From Fervidifonticultor_A tertius (lineage in GTDB: Bacteria > Sysuimicrobiota > Sysuimicrobiia > Sysuimicrobiales > Humicultoraceae), in contig JAVKIY010000062.1 of the NCBI GenBank assembly GCA_031459235.1, positions 1 through 15,463 of the forward strand: a stretch of 15,463 nt of DNA. The letters are read 5' to 3'. Each line of letters starts with the position of its first letter. Within the stretch, counting starts at the first letter, position 1. A program made the translations under genes and the position numbers. Under the pieces are notes generated by a model that searched no databases, was not told where the DNA came from, and saw only the letters and a program-made list of their open reading frames with translations. Positions 6,897 through 13,615 of this stretch are shown in pieces.

Positions 6897-7827
6897 GGAG
6901 GCCCGGCGGCCGTTTTCGACCTCGGTCGCGCCGCTGCGTCGGCGGACGCTGGCCGACCGCGAGGACTGGCTGGGTCGGCTCATGCTCGCGCCGGCGCTGG
7001 TCTACGTCGTCGCGCTGGTCGGCGTGCCGTTCGCGCTGGCGCTCGCGCTCGCGTTCAGCAGCGCGCGGTCGGGCAGCCTGGAGTTCTCGTGGGTCGGGCT
7101 GCGCAACTTCTGGACGATCCTGCCCGACCCGCAGTTCCACCGCGCGTTATGGAATACCCTGCGCTTCACGCTCGTCTCGCAGGCGCTGGTGATCGTGCTG
7201 GCCGTGACCGCGGCCCACGTGCTGTCCGCCGCGTTCGTCGGCCGGCGCCTGGTGCGGTTCCTGCTGCTGCTGCCGTGGGCGGCGCCCGTGGCGCTGGCCG
7301 CGATCGGCTGGACCTGGATCTTCGACTCGACCTTCAGCGTCATTAACTGGACCATGCTGTGGCTGGGACTGACCAAGCGGTGGCTGTACTGGTTCGGCGA
7401 ACCGCAGCTCGCCACGGCGGCCATCATCATCGTGCACGTCTGGCGCATGTTCCCCTTCGCGACGGTCATCACGCTGGCGGGGATGAGCGCGATCCCGCAG
7501 GAGATCAGCGAGGCCGCGGTGATCGACGGCGCCGGGTTCTGGCGGCGGTTCTTCCAGGTGAACCTGCCGCTACTGCTGCCGATCATCACCGTGGCGGTGC
7601 TGTTCGGCGTGGTCTTCACCTCGACCGACCTGAGCGTGGTCTACCTGCTCACGCGCGGTGGGCCGTACAACAGCACGCACGTGCTCTCCAGCCTGGCGTT
7701 CCAGCGGGGCATCTTCGGTGGCGACCTGGGCCAGGGAGCGGCGGTGGCCCTGTTCCTGCTGCCCGTCCTGGTCGTCGTGGCGATCCTGATGCTGCGGACC
7801 GCACGCCGCGCGGAGGTGGGCGCGTGA
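6883..7827 (+). CDS. ABC importer permease 1 (MalF/UgpA-like)
   Basis: A 314-residue inner-membrane protein with about six hydrophobic helices and the cytoplasmic EAA loop near residues 207-228 (EISEAAVIDGAGFWRRF), which contacts the ATPase. The N-terminal approximately 30 residues are basic and cytoplasmic. The GTG start at 6883 lies inside the end of the ATPase gene, so the two are probably translationally coupled. It forms the translocation pore with permease 2. Assigned to the binding-protein-dependent transport family (PF00528) from the EAA loop and helix pattern; the substrate cannot be read from it. Confidence 0.92.
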   Translation: MALPREARRPFSTSVAPLRRRTLADREDWLGRLMLAPALVYVVALVGVPFALALALAFSSARSGSLEFSWVGLRNFWTILPDPQFHRALWNTLRFTLVSQALVIVLAVTAAHVLSAAFVGRRLVRFLLLLPWAAPVALAAIGWTWIFDSTFSVINWTMLWLGLTKRWLYWFGEPQLATAAIIIVHVWRMFPFATVITLAGMSAIPQEISEAAVIDGAGFWRRFFQVNLPLLLPIITVAVLFGVVFTSTDLSVVYLLTRGGPYNSTHVLSSLAFQRGIFGGDLGQGAAVALFLLPVLVVVAILMLRTARRAEVGA

Positions 7828-8687
7828 GGCCCCGGCGCCTGGTCCGCTACGCGAAGCGCGTCGTGCTCTACCTGGTGGCGCTGGCCTTCACCGCGTTCGC
7901 GGTCTTCCCGTTCTACTGGATGCTGCTCACCGCGTTCAAGGCGAACCGCGACCTCTACGTCGGCGGCACCGTGCTCACCCACGTGCCGTGGATCTTCAAC
8001 GCGCCGCCCACCCTCGAGCACATCGAGCTCCTCTTCCGGCAGACGCTCTACCTGACCTGGGTGCGCAACACCATCTGGATCGGGCTGGTGGTGGTCGCGA
8101 TCACGCTCGTGCTCGCCGTGCCCGCGGGGTATGCGCTCGCGCGGCTGACCGGCCGGTGGGGCGAGCGGCTGGGCATCGGCGTCTTCCTGACCTACCTGGT
8201 GCCCCCGACGCTGCTCTTCCTGCCGTTCTCGCGGATGATCGCCTGGCTCGGGCTCCAGAACAGCCAGTGGGCCCTGGTGCTGGTCTATCCGACGTTCACG
8301 GTACCCTTCTGTACCTGGCTGATGATGGGGTTCTTCCGCTCGATCCCGCGCGACATCGAGGAGCAGGCGATGATCGACGGCTACAGTCGGTTCACGGTGA
8401 TCCGCAAGGTGGTGCTGCCGCTGGGCATCTCGGGTGTGCTCACCGCGACGATCTTCGCCTTCACGCTGGTGCTGCAGGACTTCGTCTACGCGCTGACGTT
8501 CATCAGCGCGGTGCCGCGGATGACCGTGAGCCTGGGCGTGCCGGTGGCCCTGGTGCGCGGCGACGTGTTCTACTGGGGCTCGCTGATGGCGGCGTGCCTG
8601 ATCACCAGCATCCCGATCGCGGTGGTCTACAACCTGTTCATCGACCGGTTCATCCAGGGGCTGACCGCGGGTGCCGTGAAGGGGTAG
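7824..8687 (+). CDS. ABC importer permease 2 (MalG/UgpE-like)
   Basis: A 287-residue inner-membrane protein with six predicted helices. Its EAA loop is at about 176-197 (RDIEEQAMIDGYSRF). Here the usual EAA reads EQA, as in many MalG-type partners. The GTG start at 7824 overlaps the stop of permease 1 as GTGA, and GGAGGTGGG just upstream is a good ribosome-binding site, fixing the start. It pairs with permease 1 and the ATPase to complete a four-component importer with the binding protein. The open frame upstream of 7824 is a shadow of permease 1. Confidence 0.92.
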   Translation: MRPRRLVRYAKRVVLYLVALAFTAFAVFPFYWMLLTAFKANRDLYVGGTVLTHVPWIFNAPPTLEHIELLFRQTLYLTWVRNTIWIGLVVVAITLVLAVPAGYALARLTGRWGERLGIGVFLTYLVPPTLLFLPFSRMIAWLGLQNSQWALVLVYPTFTVPFCTWLMMGFFRSIPRDIEEQAMIDGYSRFTVIRKVVLPLGISGVLTATIFAFTLVLQDFVYALTFISAVPRMTVSLGVPVALVRGDVFYWGSLMAACLITSIPIAVVYNLFIDRFIQGLTAGAVKG

Positions 8688-8695
8688 CCCCGCGT

Positions 8696-8914
8696 ATGCC
8701 CGTCGTCGACTTCCACAACCACGTCTACCCGCCCGAGTACGACCCCGAGGCTCATGCCGCTCATCGGCTTTCCCACCGACACCTCGCTGGCGGCCGCCGG
8801 GCTGGTGTTCAGCGACGTGGTCGAGCGCTTCCCGCGGATCCGCTGGGTGCCGGGGCACCTGGGGAGTTGGTGGCGGCGCCCGAGGGCTTCGTCGGCCTGC
8901 GCGCGTCGCGATGA
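8696..8914 (+). pseudogene. Gutted amidohydrolase (PF04909, ACMSD-like) gene
   Basis: An ATG eight bases after permease 2 starts MPVVDFHNHVYPPEYDP, the metal-binding HxH opening of amidohydrolase-2 family enzymes. After about 17 codons the homology jumps, in a different frame (from about 8748), to a central part of the same family (LMPLIGFPTDTSLAAAGLVF, then ERFPRIRWVPGHLG), so well over 100 intervening residues are missing. The frame of the original start ends with TGA at 8912-8914, overlapping the ATG of the epimerase gene as ATGA. This suggests the original gene was coupled to both neighbours. The result is a short unconserved open frame with no complete active site. It was probably a catabolic enzyme of the importer operon. 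Confidence 0.7.
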
Positions 8915-9825
8915 AGGTATTCGTGGCCGGCGGGACGGGCGTGCTGGGGCGCGCGGCCCTGCGCGCGCTGGCGGCCGCGGGCCACGACGTGTGGGCCGCA
9001 GCCCGCGGCCTGGAGAAGGCCGCACTGGTGCGCCGGCTCGGCGCCGAGCCAGTCGACGTGGACCTCTACGACCCGGACGCCGTCCGTCGCGCGGTGGCGG
9101 GGTGCCAGGCGGTGCTGCGTCTGACGACCAAGATTCCCCCGACCGCGGAGAGGGGGCGGCCCGAGGCCTGGGCCGAGACCAACCGCCTCCGGACCGAGGG
9201 CGCCAGAGTCCTGGTCGACGCCGCGATCGCCGCGCGCGCGAGGGTCTACATGCACGAGTCCATCGTCTTCGTCTATGCCGACGCCGGGGGGGCCTGGATC
9301 ACCGAGGACAGCCGCACCGACGCCGAGGGGGATCCGGTGCTGGAGGCGGCGCTCGCCGGGGAGGGCGAGGCGGCCCGGTTCGCGCGCGGCGGCGGCCGGG
9401 GCGTCGTGTTGCGCTTCGCCCGGTTCTACGGGCCCGACGAGCCATCTACCCAGGAAACCGCCGCGCGGGTGCGCGGTGGGGCGCTCGAGGTGGTGGGCAA
9501 CGGGCATCACTACACGTCCTGGATCTACGTGGCGGACGCCGGCCGTGCCGTGGCCGCCGCGCTCGATGCGCCGTCGGGAGTCTACAACGTCTGTGACGAT
9601 GAGCCGGTGCCCCTGGCCGACTATCTGGGCGCGGTTGCAGCGGCGCTCGGCGCGCCGCAGCCGCGGCCCGCGCCCGAGGGTCCGGCCACCGGCGCGGACC
9701 GCGCGAGCCGGCAGCGCTCCCTGCGTGTCAGCAACGCGCGCTTCACGGCCGCCACTGGCTGGGTGCCGTTCGTGCGGAGCGTGGAGGACGGATGGCGGCT
9801 GATCGCCGCGGCCGCGCGCCCGTAG
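8911..9825 (+). CDS. NAD(P)-dependent epimerase/dehydratase family protein (atypical/extended SDR)
   Basis: A 304-residue Rossmann-fold protein opening MKVFVAGGTGVLG, with the nucleotide motif GGTGVLG at residues 7-13. A family HESIVFVYAD segment follows in the active-site region (around 115), then FARFYGP, and a C-terminal substrate domain including SWIYVADAGRAVAAAL and GVYNVCDDEP, both typical of nucleoside-sugar epimerase-like SDRs. A canonical YxxxK is not clear, so it may be an atypical member with a different reaction. The start overlaps the end of the broken amidohydrolase as ATGA. The gene is intact although flanked on both sides by gene remnants. It is probably the last intact gene of the importer operon; the substrate is unknown. 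Confidence 0.82.
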   Translation: MKVFVAGGTGVLGRAALRALAAAGHDVWAAARGLEKAALVRRLGAEPVDVDLYDPDAVRRAVAGCQAVLRLTTKIPPTAERGRPEAWAETNRLRTEGARVLVDAAIAARARVYMHESIVFVYADAGGAWITEDSRTDAEGDPVLEAALAGEGEAARFARGGGRGVVLRFARFYGPDEPSTQETAARVRGGALEVVGNGHHYTSWIYVADAGRAVAAALDAPSGVYNVCDDEPVPLADYLGAVAAALGAPQPRPAPEGPATGADRASRQRSLRVSNARFTAATGWVPFVRSVEDGWRLIAAAARP

Positions 9826-10105
9826 GGCGCCGCGTCCGAACCCTGCCGGACTACCTTCGCCGCGACCGGCCGCGGGTCGTCTGCTTCCACGGCATGACCG
9901 CCTGCCGGGCCTTCGCCCGCTACGCGCTCGGCGATGCGCGGGCCGGAGGCGCGCTGGGCCGCCAGCCGCACACGATCGCGGGCACGCGTGTCTTCGTGGT
10001 GCCGAATCCGAGCCCGGCGAACGCGCACTTCACACCGGGGAATAGAAGGCCTGGTACAATCGGCTGACCGCACTCCTGACGATGCTGCTCAGCACCAACT
10101 CTTGA
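9826..10105 (+). pseudogene. C-terminal remnant of a mismatch-specific (G:T/U) DNA glycosylase, Mug-like
   Basis: From about 9832 one frame reads VRTLPDYLRRDRPRVVCF, then ARYALGD, and TIAGTRVFVVPNPSPANAHFT. This matches the C-terminal half of Mug-family uracil/thymine DNA glycosylases, including the NPSPAN active-site loop. The N-terminal half with the GINPG catalytic motif is absent: the upstream bases belong to the epimerase gene. Near 10040 the frame must shift to continue as KAWYNRLTALL (10046-10078), and a TAG (10043-10045) sits at the join, so there are at least two further lesions. The second frame ends at TGA 10103-10105. An intact homologue would be about 165-230 residues. Probably non-functional. 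Confidence 0.72.
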
Positions 10106-10128
10106 AGCGACCCGGTAGAGCAAGTCCC

Positions 10129-10157
10129 TTGACTAGCGAACATATGTTCGATATCCT
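10129..10157 (+). promoter_or_regulatory. Sigma-70-type promoter of the radical SAM gene
   Basis: TTGACT (10129-10134, five of six consensus -35 bases) and TATCCT (10152-10157, four of six -10 bases) are separated by exactly 17 bases. The -10 ends nine bases before the ATG at 10167, so transcription would begin about at the start codon, giving a leaderless or nearly leaderless mRNA; no Shine-Dalgarno is present. The LexA-type palindrome fills most of the spacer. Confidence 0.65.
10137..10150. promoter_or_regulatory. LexA operator (SOS box, Gram-positive Cheo-box type)
   Basis: CGAACATATGTTCG is a perfect 14-base palindrome. It matches 13 of 14 positions of the Bacillus-type LexA consensus CGAACRNRYGTTYC, including the essential GAAC-N4-GTTC core. 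It lies within the 17-base spacer between -35 and -10, the classic place for a repressor to block polymerase. Cleavage of LexA after DNA damage would derepress the downstream gene. No lexA gene lies in the window to confirm the species' own motif. Confidence 0.72.
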
Positions 10158-10166
10158 GGGCCCACC

Positions 10167-11666
10167 ATGCCTCCGGACCTCTTTGACTCGGAACGTGAGG
10201 AAGCGACGACTGCAGCAGTTCCCGACCGCGCGACCCCTCGCCTGTTCGCCGCGACCGGCATGCGCGCCACCCCGCAGGTCGAGTGGATCGAGATCACGGT
10301 CAAGTCCGCGCTGAATCGCGTCGAGGGGATGCCGTTCCGGTGGTCCATCAACCCGTACAGAGGCTGCGCGCACGCCTGTTCCTACTGCATGTCCGGTGAC
10401 ACGCCGATCCTGATGGGAGATGGTTCAACCAAGCCGCTTGGCGAACTGCGCGCCGGCGATGTGATTTACGGGACCAGGCGGCATGGCGCGCGTCGACGCT
10501 ACGTCAGGACCACCGTGCGCGCCCACTGGCGTGTGAACAAGCTCGCCTATCGCATCGTGCTCGAGGACGGCACGGAACTGATTGCAAGTGGCGACCATCG
10601 CTTTCTGAGCGATCGTGGATGGAAGTACGTGGTCGAGCTCGCGTCGAGCCGACGCAGGCGGCCGATTCAGATAGTCAGGGTTCTCGGCGACCTGCGAGAA
10701 CGGCTGCGGCTCCTGCACACCATCGATCCCGCCATCACGCGGCAGCGCAACATCGAAGGTCATGGTGTCAAGTCCACCGCCCGCCTCGAGGTCCGGGCCA
10801 TCGAGCCGTTAGGCGTGCGTGAACTGTGCGATATCACCACAGGTACCGGCGACTTCATCGCCAACGGCGTCGTCAGCCACAACTGCTTCGCCCGCGTCAC
10901 CCACTGGTACCTCGACCAGGACGGCGTGAACGACTGGTCCTCGCGCATCTACGTGAAGGTGAACGCGCCGGAGGTCCTGCGCCGCGAGCTCGCGCGGCCG
11001 TCGTGGACGCGCGAGCAGGTCGCGATCGGCACCGCCACCGACCCCTACCAGCCCGCGGAGGGCGCCTACCGCATCACACGCCGCGTGCTGGAAGCGCTGC
11101 GCGACCACAAGACCCCGGCGTCGATCGTCACGAAGTCCACCATGATCCTGCGCGACCGCGACGTGTTGGCCCAACTCGCGCGCGGTCCCGGCATGTCCGT
11201 ATACTTCAGCTTCACCACTGTGAATGAGACGCTGGCGCGAGAGATCGAGCCCGACGTCCCGCCGCCGGCGCGCCGGCTCGAGGTCATGCGCGCGCTGGCC
11301 GAAGGCGGCGTGCCGGTGGGCGTGCTGCTTGCGCCCGTCCTCCCCGGCCTCACGGACGACGAAGACCATCTCGCGGCCGTGGTCGAGGCCGCGCGCGACC
11401 ACGGCGCCGGCTCGCTGGGCACCATGCTGCTCCACCTGGGCCCGGTGGTACGCGATGCCTACTTCCAGTACCTCGAGCACAAACACCCGGACCTGCTGCC
11501 CGAGTACGAGCGGCTCTACCGTGGCAAGTACGCGCCGCGCGCCTACCAGCGGCGCGTGCAGGAGGTCGTGGCCGCGCTGAAGCGGCGCCTGGGGTTCCCG
11601 GATCGCGCGTCCTCGCGCGGGATGAATGGGCAGACGCCGGCCCCCGCCCAGCAGCGGCTCTTCTGA
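10167..11666 (+). CDS. Intein-containing Rv2578c-family radical SAM protein
   Basis: A 499-residue precursor; splicing would leave a 333-residue enzyme. The radical SAM cluster motif CxxxCxxC is Cys67, Cys71 and the third Cys, with the intein inserted exactly at the third Cys (see separate entry). After splicing the motif reads CAHACSYCFARVTHWYL, the usual start of the Rv2578c/SplB-like group. Further family segments are VKVNAPEVLRREL, IGTATDPYQPAEG and VGVLLAPVLPGLTD. The superfamily includes spore photoproduct lyase, but the exact reaction of the Rv2578c group is not established. Start ATG 10167 follows a promoter with a LexA box, so expression is probably DNA-damage-induced. The extein is about 70% GC; the intein is visibly lower. 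Confidence 0.9.
   Translation: MPPDLFDSEREEATTAAVPDRATPRLFAATGMRATPQVEWIEITVKSALNRVEGMPFRWSINPYRGCAHACSYCMSGDTPILMGDGSTKPLGELRAGDVIYGTRRHGARRRYVRTTVRAHWRVNKLAYRIVLEDGTELIASGDHRFLSDRGWKYVVELASSRRRRPIQIVRVLGDLRERLRLLHTIDPAITRQRNIEGHGVKSTARLEVRAIEPLGVRELCDITTGTGDFIANGVVSHNCFARVTHWYLDQDGVNDWSSRIYVKVNAPEVLRRELARPSWTREQVAIGTATDPYQPAEGAYRITRRVLEALRDHKTPASIVTKSTMILRDRDVLAQLARGPGMSVYFSFTTVNETLAREIEPDVPPPARRLEVMRALAEGGVPVGVLLAPVLPGLTDDEDHLAAVVEAARDHGAGSLGTMLLHLGPVVRDAYFQYLEHKHPDLLPEYERLYRGKYAPRAYQRRVQEVVAALKRRLGFPDRASSRGMNGQTPAPAQQRLF
10386..10883 (+). other. Mini-intein (166 residues) inside the radical SAM protein
   Basis: The insert runs from precursor Cys74 to Asn239, followed by Cys240. Block A is CMSGDTPILMGDG; block B is ELIASGDHRFL, with intein His71 and a Ser in place of the common Thr three residues before it; block F is LCDITTGTGDFIANG; block G is VVSHN ending in the His-Asn pair (intein 165-166). 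The +1 residue is Cys. All residues needed for class 1 splicing are present. About 70 residues separate blocks B and F and contain no LAGLIDADG or HNH endonuclease motif, so it is a non-mobile mini-intein. Codon use is less GC-rich than the extein: a 60-base line inside (10561-10620) has about 58% GC versus about 73% in a line outside (11041-11100). Confidence 0.92.
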
Positions 11667-11675
11667 ACGGAACCT

Positions 11676-11717
11676 CTCGCGTGCGTCGGCGTTACGTGTA
11701 AGGAGACGCCACGCGAG
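11676..11717 (+). terminator. Imperfect hairpin downstream of the radical SAM gene
   Basis: Arms CTCGCGTGCGTC (11676-11687) and GACGC-C-ACGCGAG (11705-11717) pair over 12 bases with one bulged C around a 17-base loop. No T run follows. A second small hairpin (CCCC-GCGT-GGGG, 11719-11730) lies next to it and includes part of the ribosome-binding region of the next gene. It may slow or end transcription between the two units; a regulatory leader is also possible. Confidence 0.4.
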
Positions 11718-11741
11718 GCCCCGCGTGGGGAGGGGGATTCG

Positions 11742-12101
11742 ATGATGCGCATCGCCGTTAGTTTCGCACTCGCCCTGGTCGTCACCGCGGCCGCCGCCGG
11801 CGGGGCGACCGCACACCACGGATGGACCTCGTATCACTCCGACCGCACGGTCACGCTCGCTGGGACCGTGCGCGAGGCCGCGTTCGAGCACCCGCACGCC
11901 ACGCTGCGACTCGAATCGGAGGGACGCATCTGGATGGTGATCCTGCCGCCGCCGACGCGGGCCGTGCCCATGGGGCTGAACGCGCAGACACTGACCGCCG
12001 GCACGAGCGTCACCATCGTGGGGCACCCGCACCGCTCCGTCGAGGACGAGGTGCGCGCCACCCGACTCGTGATGGCCGGTAGAACCTATCAGCTCCGGTG
12101 A
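11742..12101 (+). CDS. DUF6152 family periplasmic protein
   Basis: A 119-residue exported protein. Residues 1-24 are a Sec signal peptide ending ATA, leaving a mature N-terminus of HHGWTSY. The rest is a small beta-rich domain with the family landmarks: TLAGTVREAAFEHPHATLRL, a WMVILPPPTR segment, then GTSVTIVGHPH and RATRLVMAGRTYQLR. The exposed His pair at the mature N-terminus and the HPH segments (50-52 and 95-97) suggest metal binding, but this is inference; the family's function is unknown. The ATG pair at 11742/11745 is preceded by a GGGGAGGGGG run. The stop overlaps the next gene as GTGA, so the two are coupled. Confidence 0.75.
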   Translation: MMRIAVSFALALVVTAAAAGGATAHHGWTSYHSDRTVTLAGTVREAAFEHPHATLRLESEGRIWMVILPPPTRAVPMGLNAQTLTAGTSVTIVGHPHRSVEDEVRATRLVMAGRTYQLR

Positions 12102-12589
12102 CGCACGAGGGCGCGACCTGGCTGCTCTGGCTCGAGCACTCCGGCCTGGGTCTGGCCATGCGGCGCTCGCTGTGGCTGTACCCGTTCGCCGAGATCGTGC
12201 ACATTCTGGGGATCGCGCTGCTGGTGGGGCCAGCGATGATGTTCGACCTCCGGCTGCTGGGTTGGTCGCGGCAGGTGTCGGTCACGGCGATGGCCGGCCA
12301 TCTGCTTCCCTGGTCGCGGCGTGGCCTGGCGCTGGTGGCGGTGAGCGGTGTCCTGATGTTCACCGCGCACGCCACCGAGTGGGTGGTCAGCCCGGTGTTC
12401 TGGGTGAAGATGAGCCTGATCGCGCTCGCCGGGGTCAACGTGCTGGTCTTCCATCGCCGCACGTTCCGCTCGGCCGTGGGCTGGGACGCTGGGGCGCCGG
12501 TGCCGCCCCCGGCGCGCGCGGCCGCGGTGTGTTCGCTCGCGCTGTGGACCGGGGCGATCGCCTGCGGCCGTCTGCTCGGGTACCTGTAG
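12098..12589 (+). CDS. Four-helix membrane protein, DUF6644-like
   Basis: A 163-residue inner-membrane protein with four hydrophobic segments (about 28-50, 70-90, 101-119 and 141-163). Histidines recur at or near helix ends: His35 in EIVHILG, His68, His91 in TAHATEW and His119. This pattern resembles small haem-binding four-helix proteins, but haem binding is only a suggestion. I place it in the DUF6644 group from the YPFAEIVHILGIALLVG opening and its position directly after a DUF6152 gene. The GTG start overlaps the DUF6152 stop by four bases. Function unknown. Confidence 0.65.
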   Translation: MTHEGATWLLWLEHSGLGLAMRRSLWLYPFAEIVHILGIALLVGPAMMFDLRLLGWSRQVSVTAMAGHLLPWSRRGLALVAVSGVLMFTAHATEWVVSPVFWVKMSLIALAGVNVLVFHRRTFRSAVGWDAGAPVPPPARAAAVCSLALWTGAIACGRLLGYL

Positions 12590-12599
12590 CAGGGCGCGC

Positions 12600-13610
12600 A
12601 TGCTGACCGCGTTGCGGACGCTTCCCATGTTCCGCTCGCGGCTGTTCGTCGCCGGGCTGGTCTGCGGGCTGGTGGCCGTGGCAGTGGCGCTCGTCGCCGC
12701 GGGCCAGCCCGGCGCGCTCGATGCGCGCGCGGTCTACGAGCGCGCCGCACCCTCCGTCGGCGTGGTTCGCGCCGTCGCCGATGGCCGCGCCGGCGTGGGC
12801 ACCGCCTTCGTCGTGGACCGGGAGGGCTGGCTGCTCACCGCCGCACACGTGGCGCGCCGGGCGCAGCGGCTCGAGGTGGTCCTGCCGGGACGCGAGCCGC
12901 TGCCGGCGAGGCTCGTGGGCTACGACGCGCGGCGCGACGTCGCCGTGCTGCGGGTCACGCCACCCGCCCCCCTGCCCGCCCTCGAGATCGTCATCGACGC
13001 CCCTCGCGTCGGCGATCCGGTGGTGGTGATCGGTACCCCCCGGGGCCGGCCGGGCGTCATGTCCACCGGGGTCGTCGCCGCCGTCCCGGTCTCGCTCCCG
13101 GGCATGGCGCGCGACGTCCTCGTGCGCCTGACCGCGCGCGTGGCACCGGGCAACTCGGGCGGGCCGGTGCTGAACGCGGCCGGGGGAGTGGTGGGACTCG
13201 TGATCGCCCGTACGAGCGAGGGCGGCTCCCCGGCCACGGACGCGGGCAGTCTGGCCACGTCCGGCGCCGCGCTCCGCGAGGCGCTGCCCGGGCTGCGGAG
13301 CGGCGCGCGTATCGACCGTGCCTGGATCGGCATCGCAGGCGGTCCGCTGACCCCGGAGATGGTGCGCGAACGCAGCATCGGCACGACGCGCGGCGCCTGG
13401 ATCCGCGAGGTCCTCCCGAACAGCCCGGCGGCCGTCGCGGGGCTGCGGCCCAACGACGTCGTGGTCGCCGCGGACCGGCGGACGATCGCGTCGTGGGACG
13501 ACCTCCTGTGGTTCGTGGGCGAGCGGTCGCCCGGCCAAGTCGTCCGGCTCTCGATCGTCCGCGGCGGCGGTCGCACCGAGGTGACGGTGCGGCTCGGCGT
13601 GCGGCCGTAG
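12600..13610 (+). CDS. Membrane-anchored HtrA/DegP-like serine protease with one PDZ domain
   Basis: A 336-residue protein. Residues 15-35 form an uncleaved signal anchor, placing the rest outside the membrane. The trypsin-like domain (about 43-230) has the full triad: His83 in TAAHV, Asp113 in RRDVAVLRV and Ser186 in GNSGGPV. A single PDZ domain occupies about 240-332, including VLPNSPAAVAGLRPNDVVVAA split as usual by a loop. This DegS-like layout suggests envelope protein quality control or stress signalling. The start at 12600 has a weak AGGG six bases upstream; ATG 12627 (codon 10) is an alternative closer to the anchor. It lies 10 bases after the DUF6644 gene, so it is probably in the same operon. 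It converges with the next gene after only five bases. Confidence 0.88.
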   Translation: MLTALRTLPMFRSRLFVAGLVCGLVAVAVALVAAGQPGALDARAVYERAAPSVGVVRAVADGRAGVGTAFVVDREGWLLTAAHVARRAQRLEVVLPGREPLPARLVGYDARRDVAVLRVTPPAPLPALEIVIDAPRVGDPVVVIGTPRGRPGVMSTGVVAAVPVSLPGMARDVLVRLTARVAPGNSGGPVLNAAGGVVGLVIARTSEGGSPATDAGSLATSGAALREALPGLRSGARIDRAWIGIAGGPLTPEMVRERSIGTTRGAWIREVLPNSPAAVAGLRPNDVVVAADRRTIASWDDLLWFVGERSPGQVVRLSIVRGGGRTEVTVRLGVRP

Positions 13611-13615
13611 CGCGA

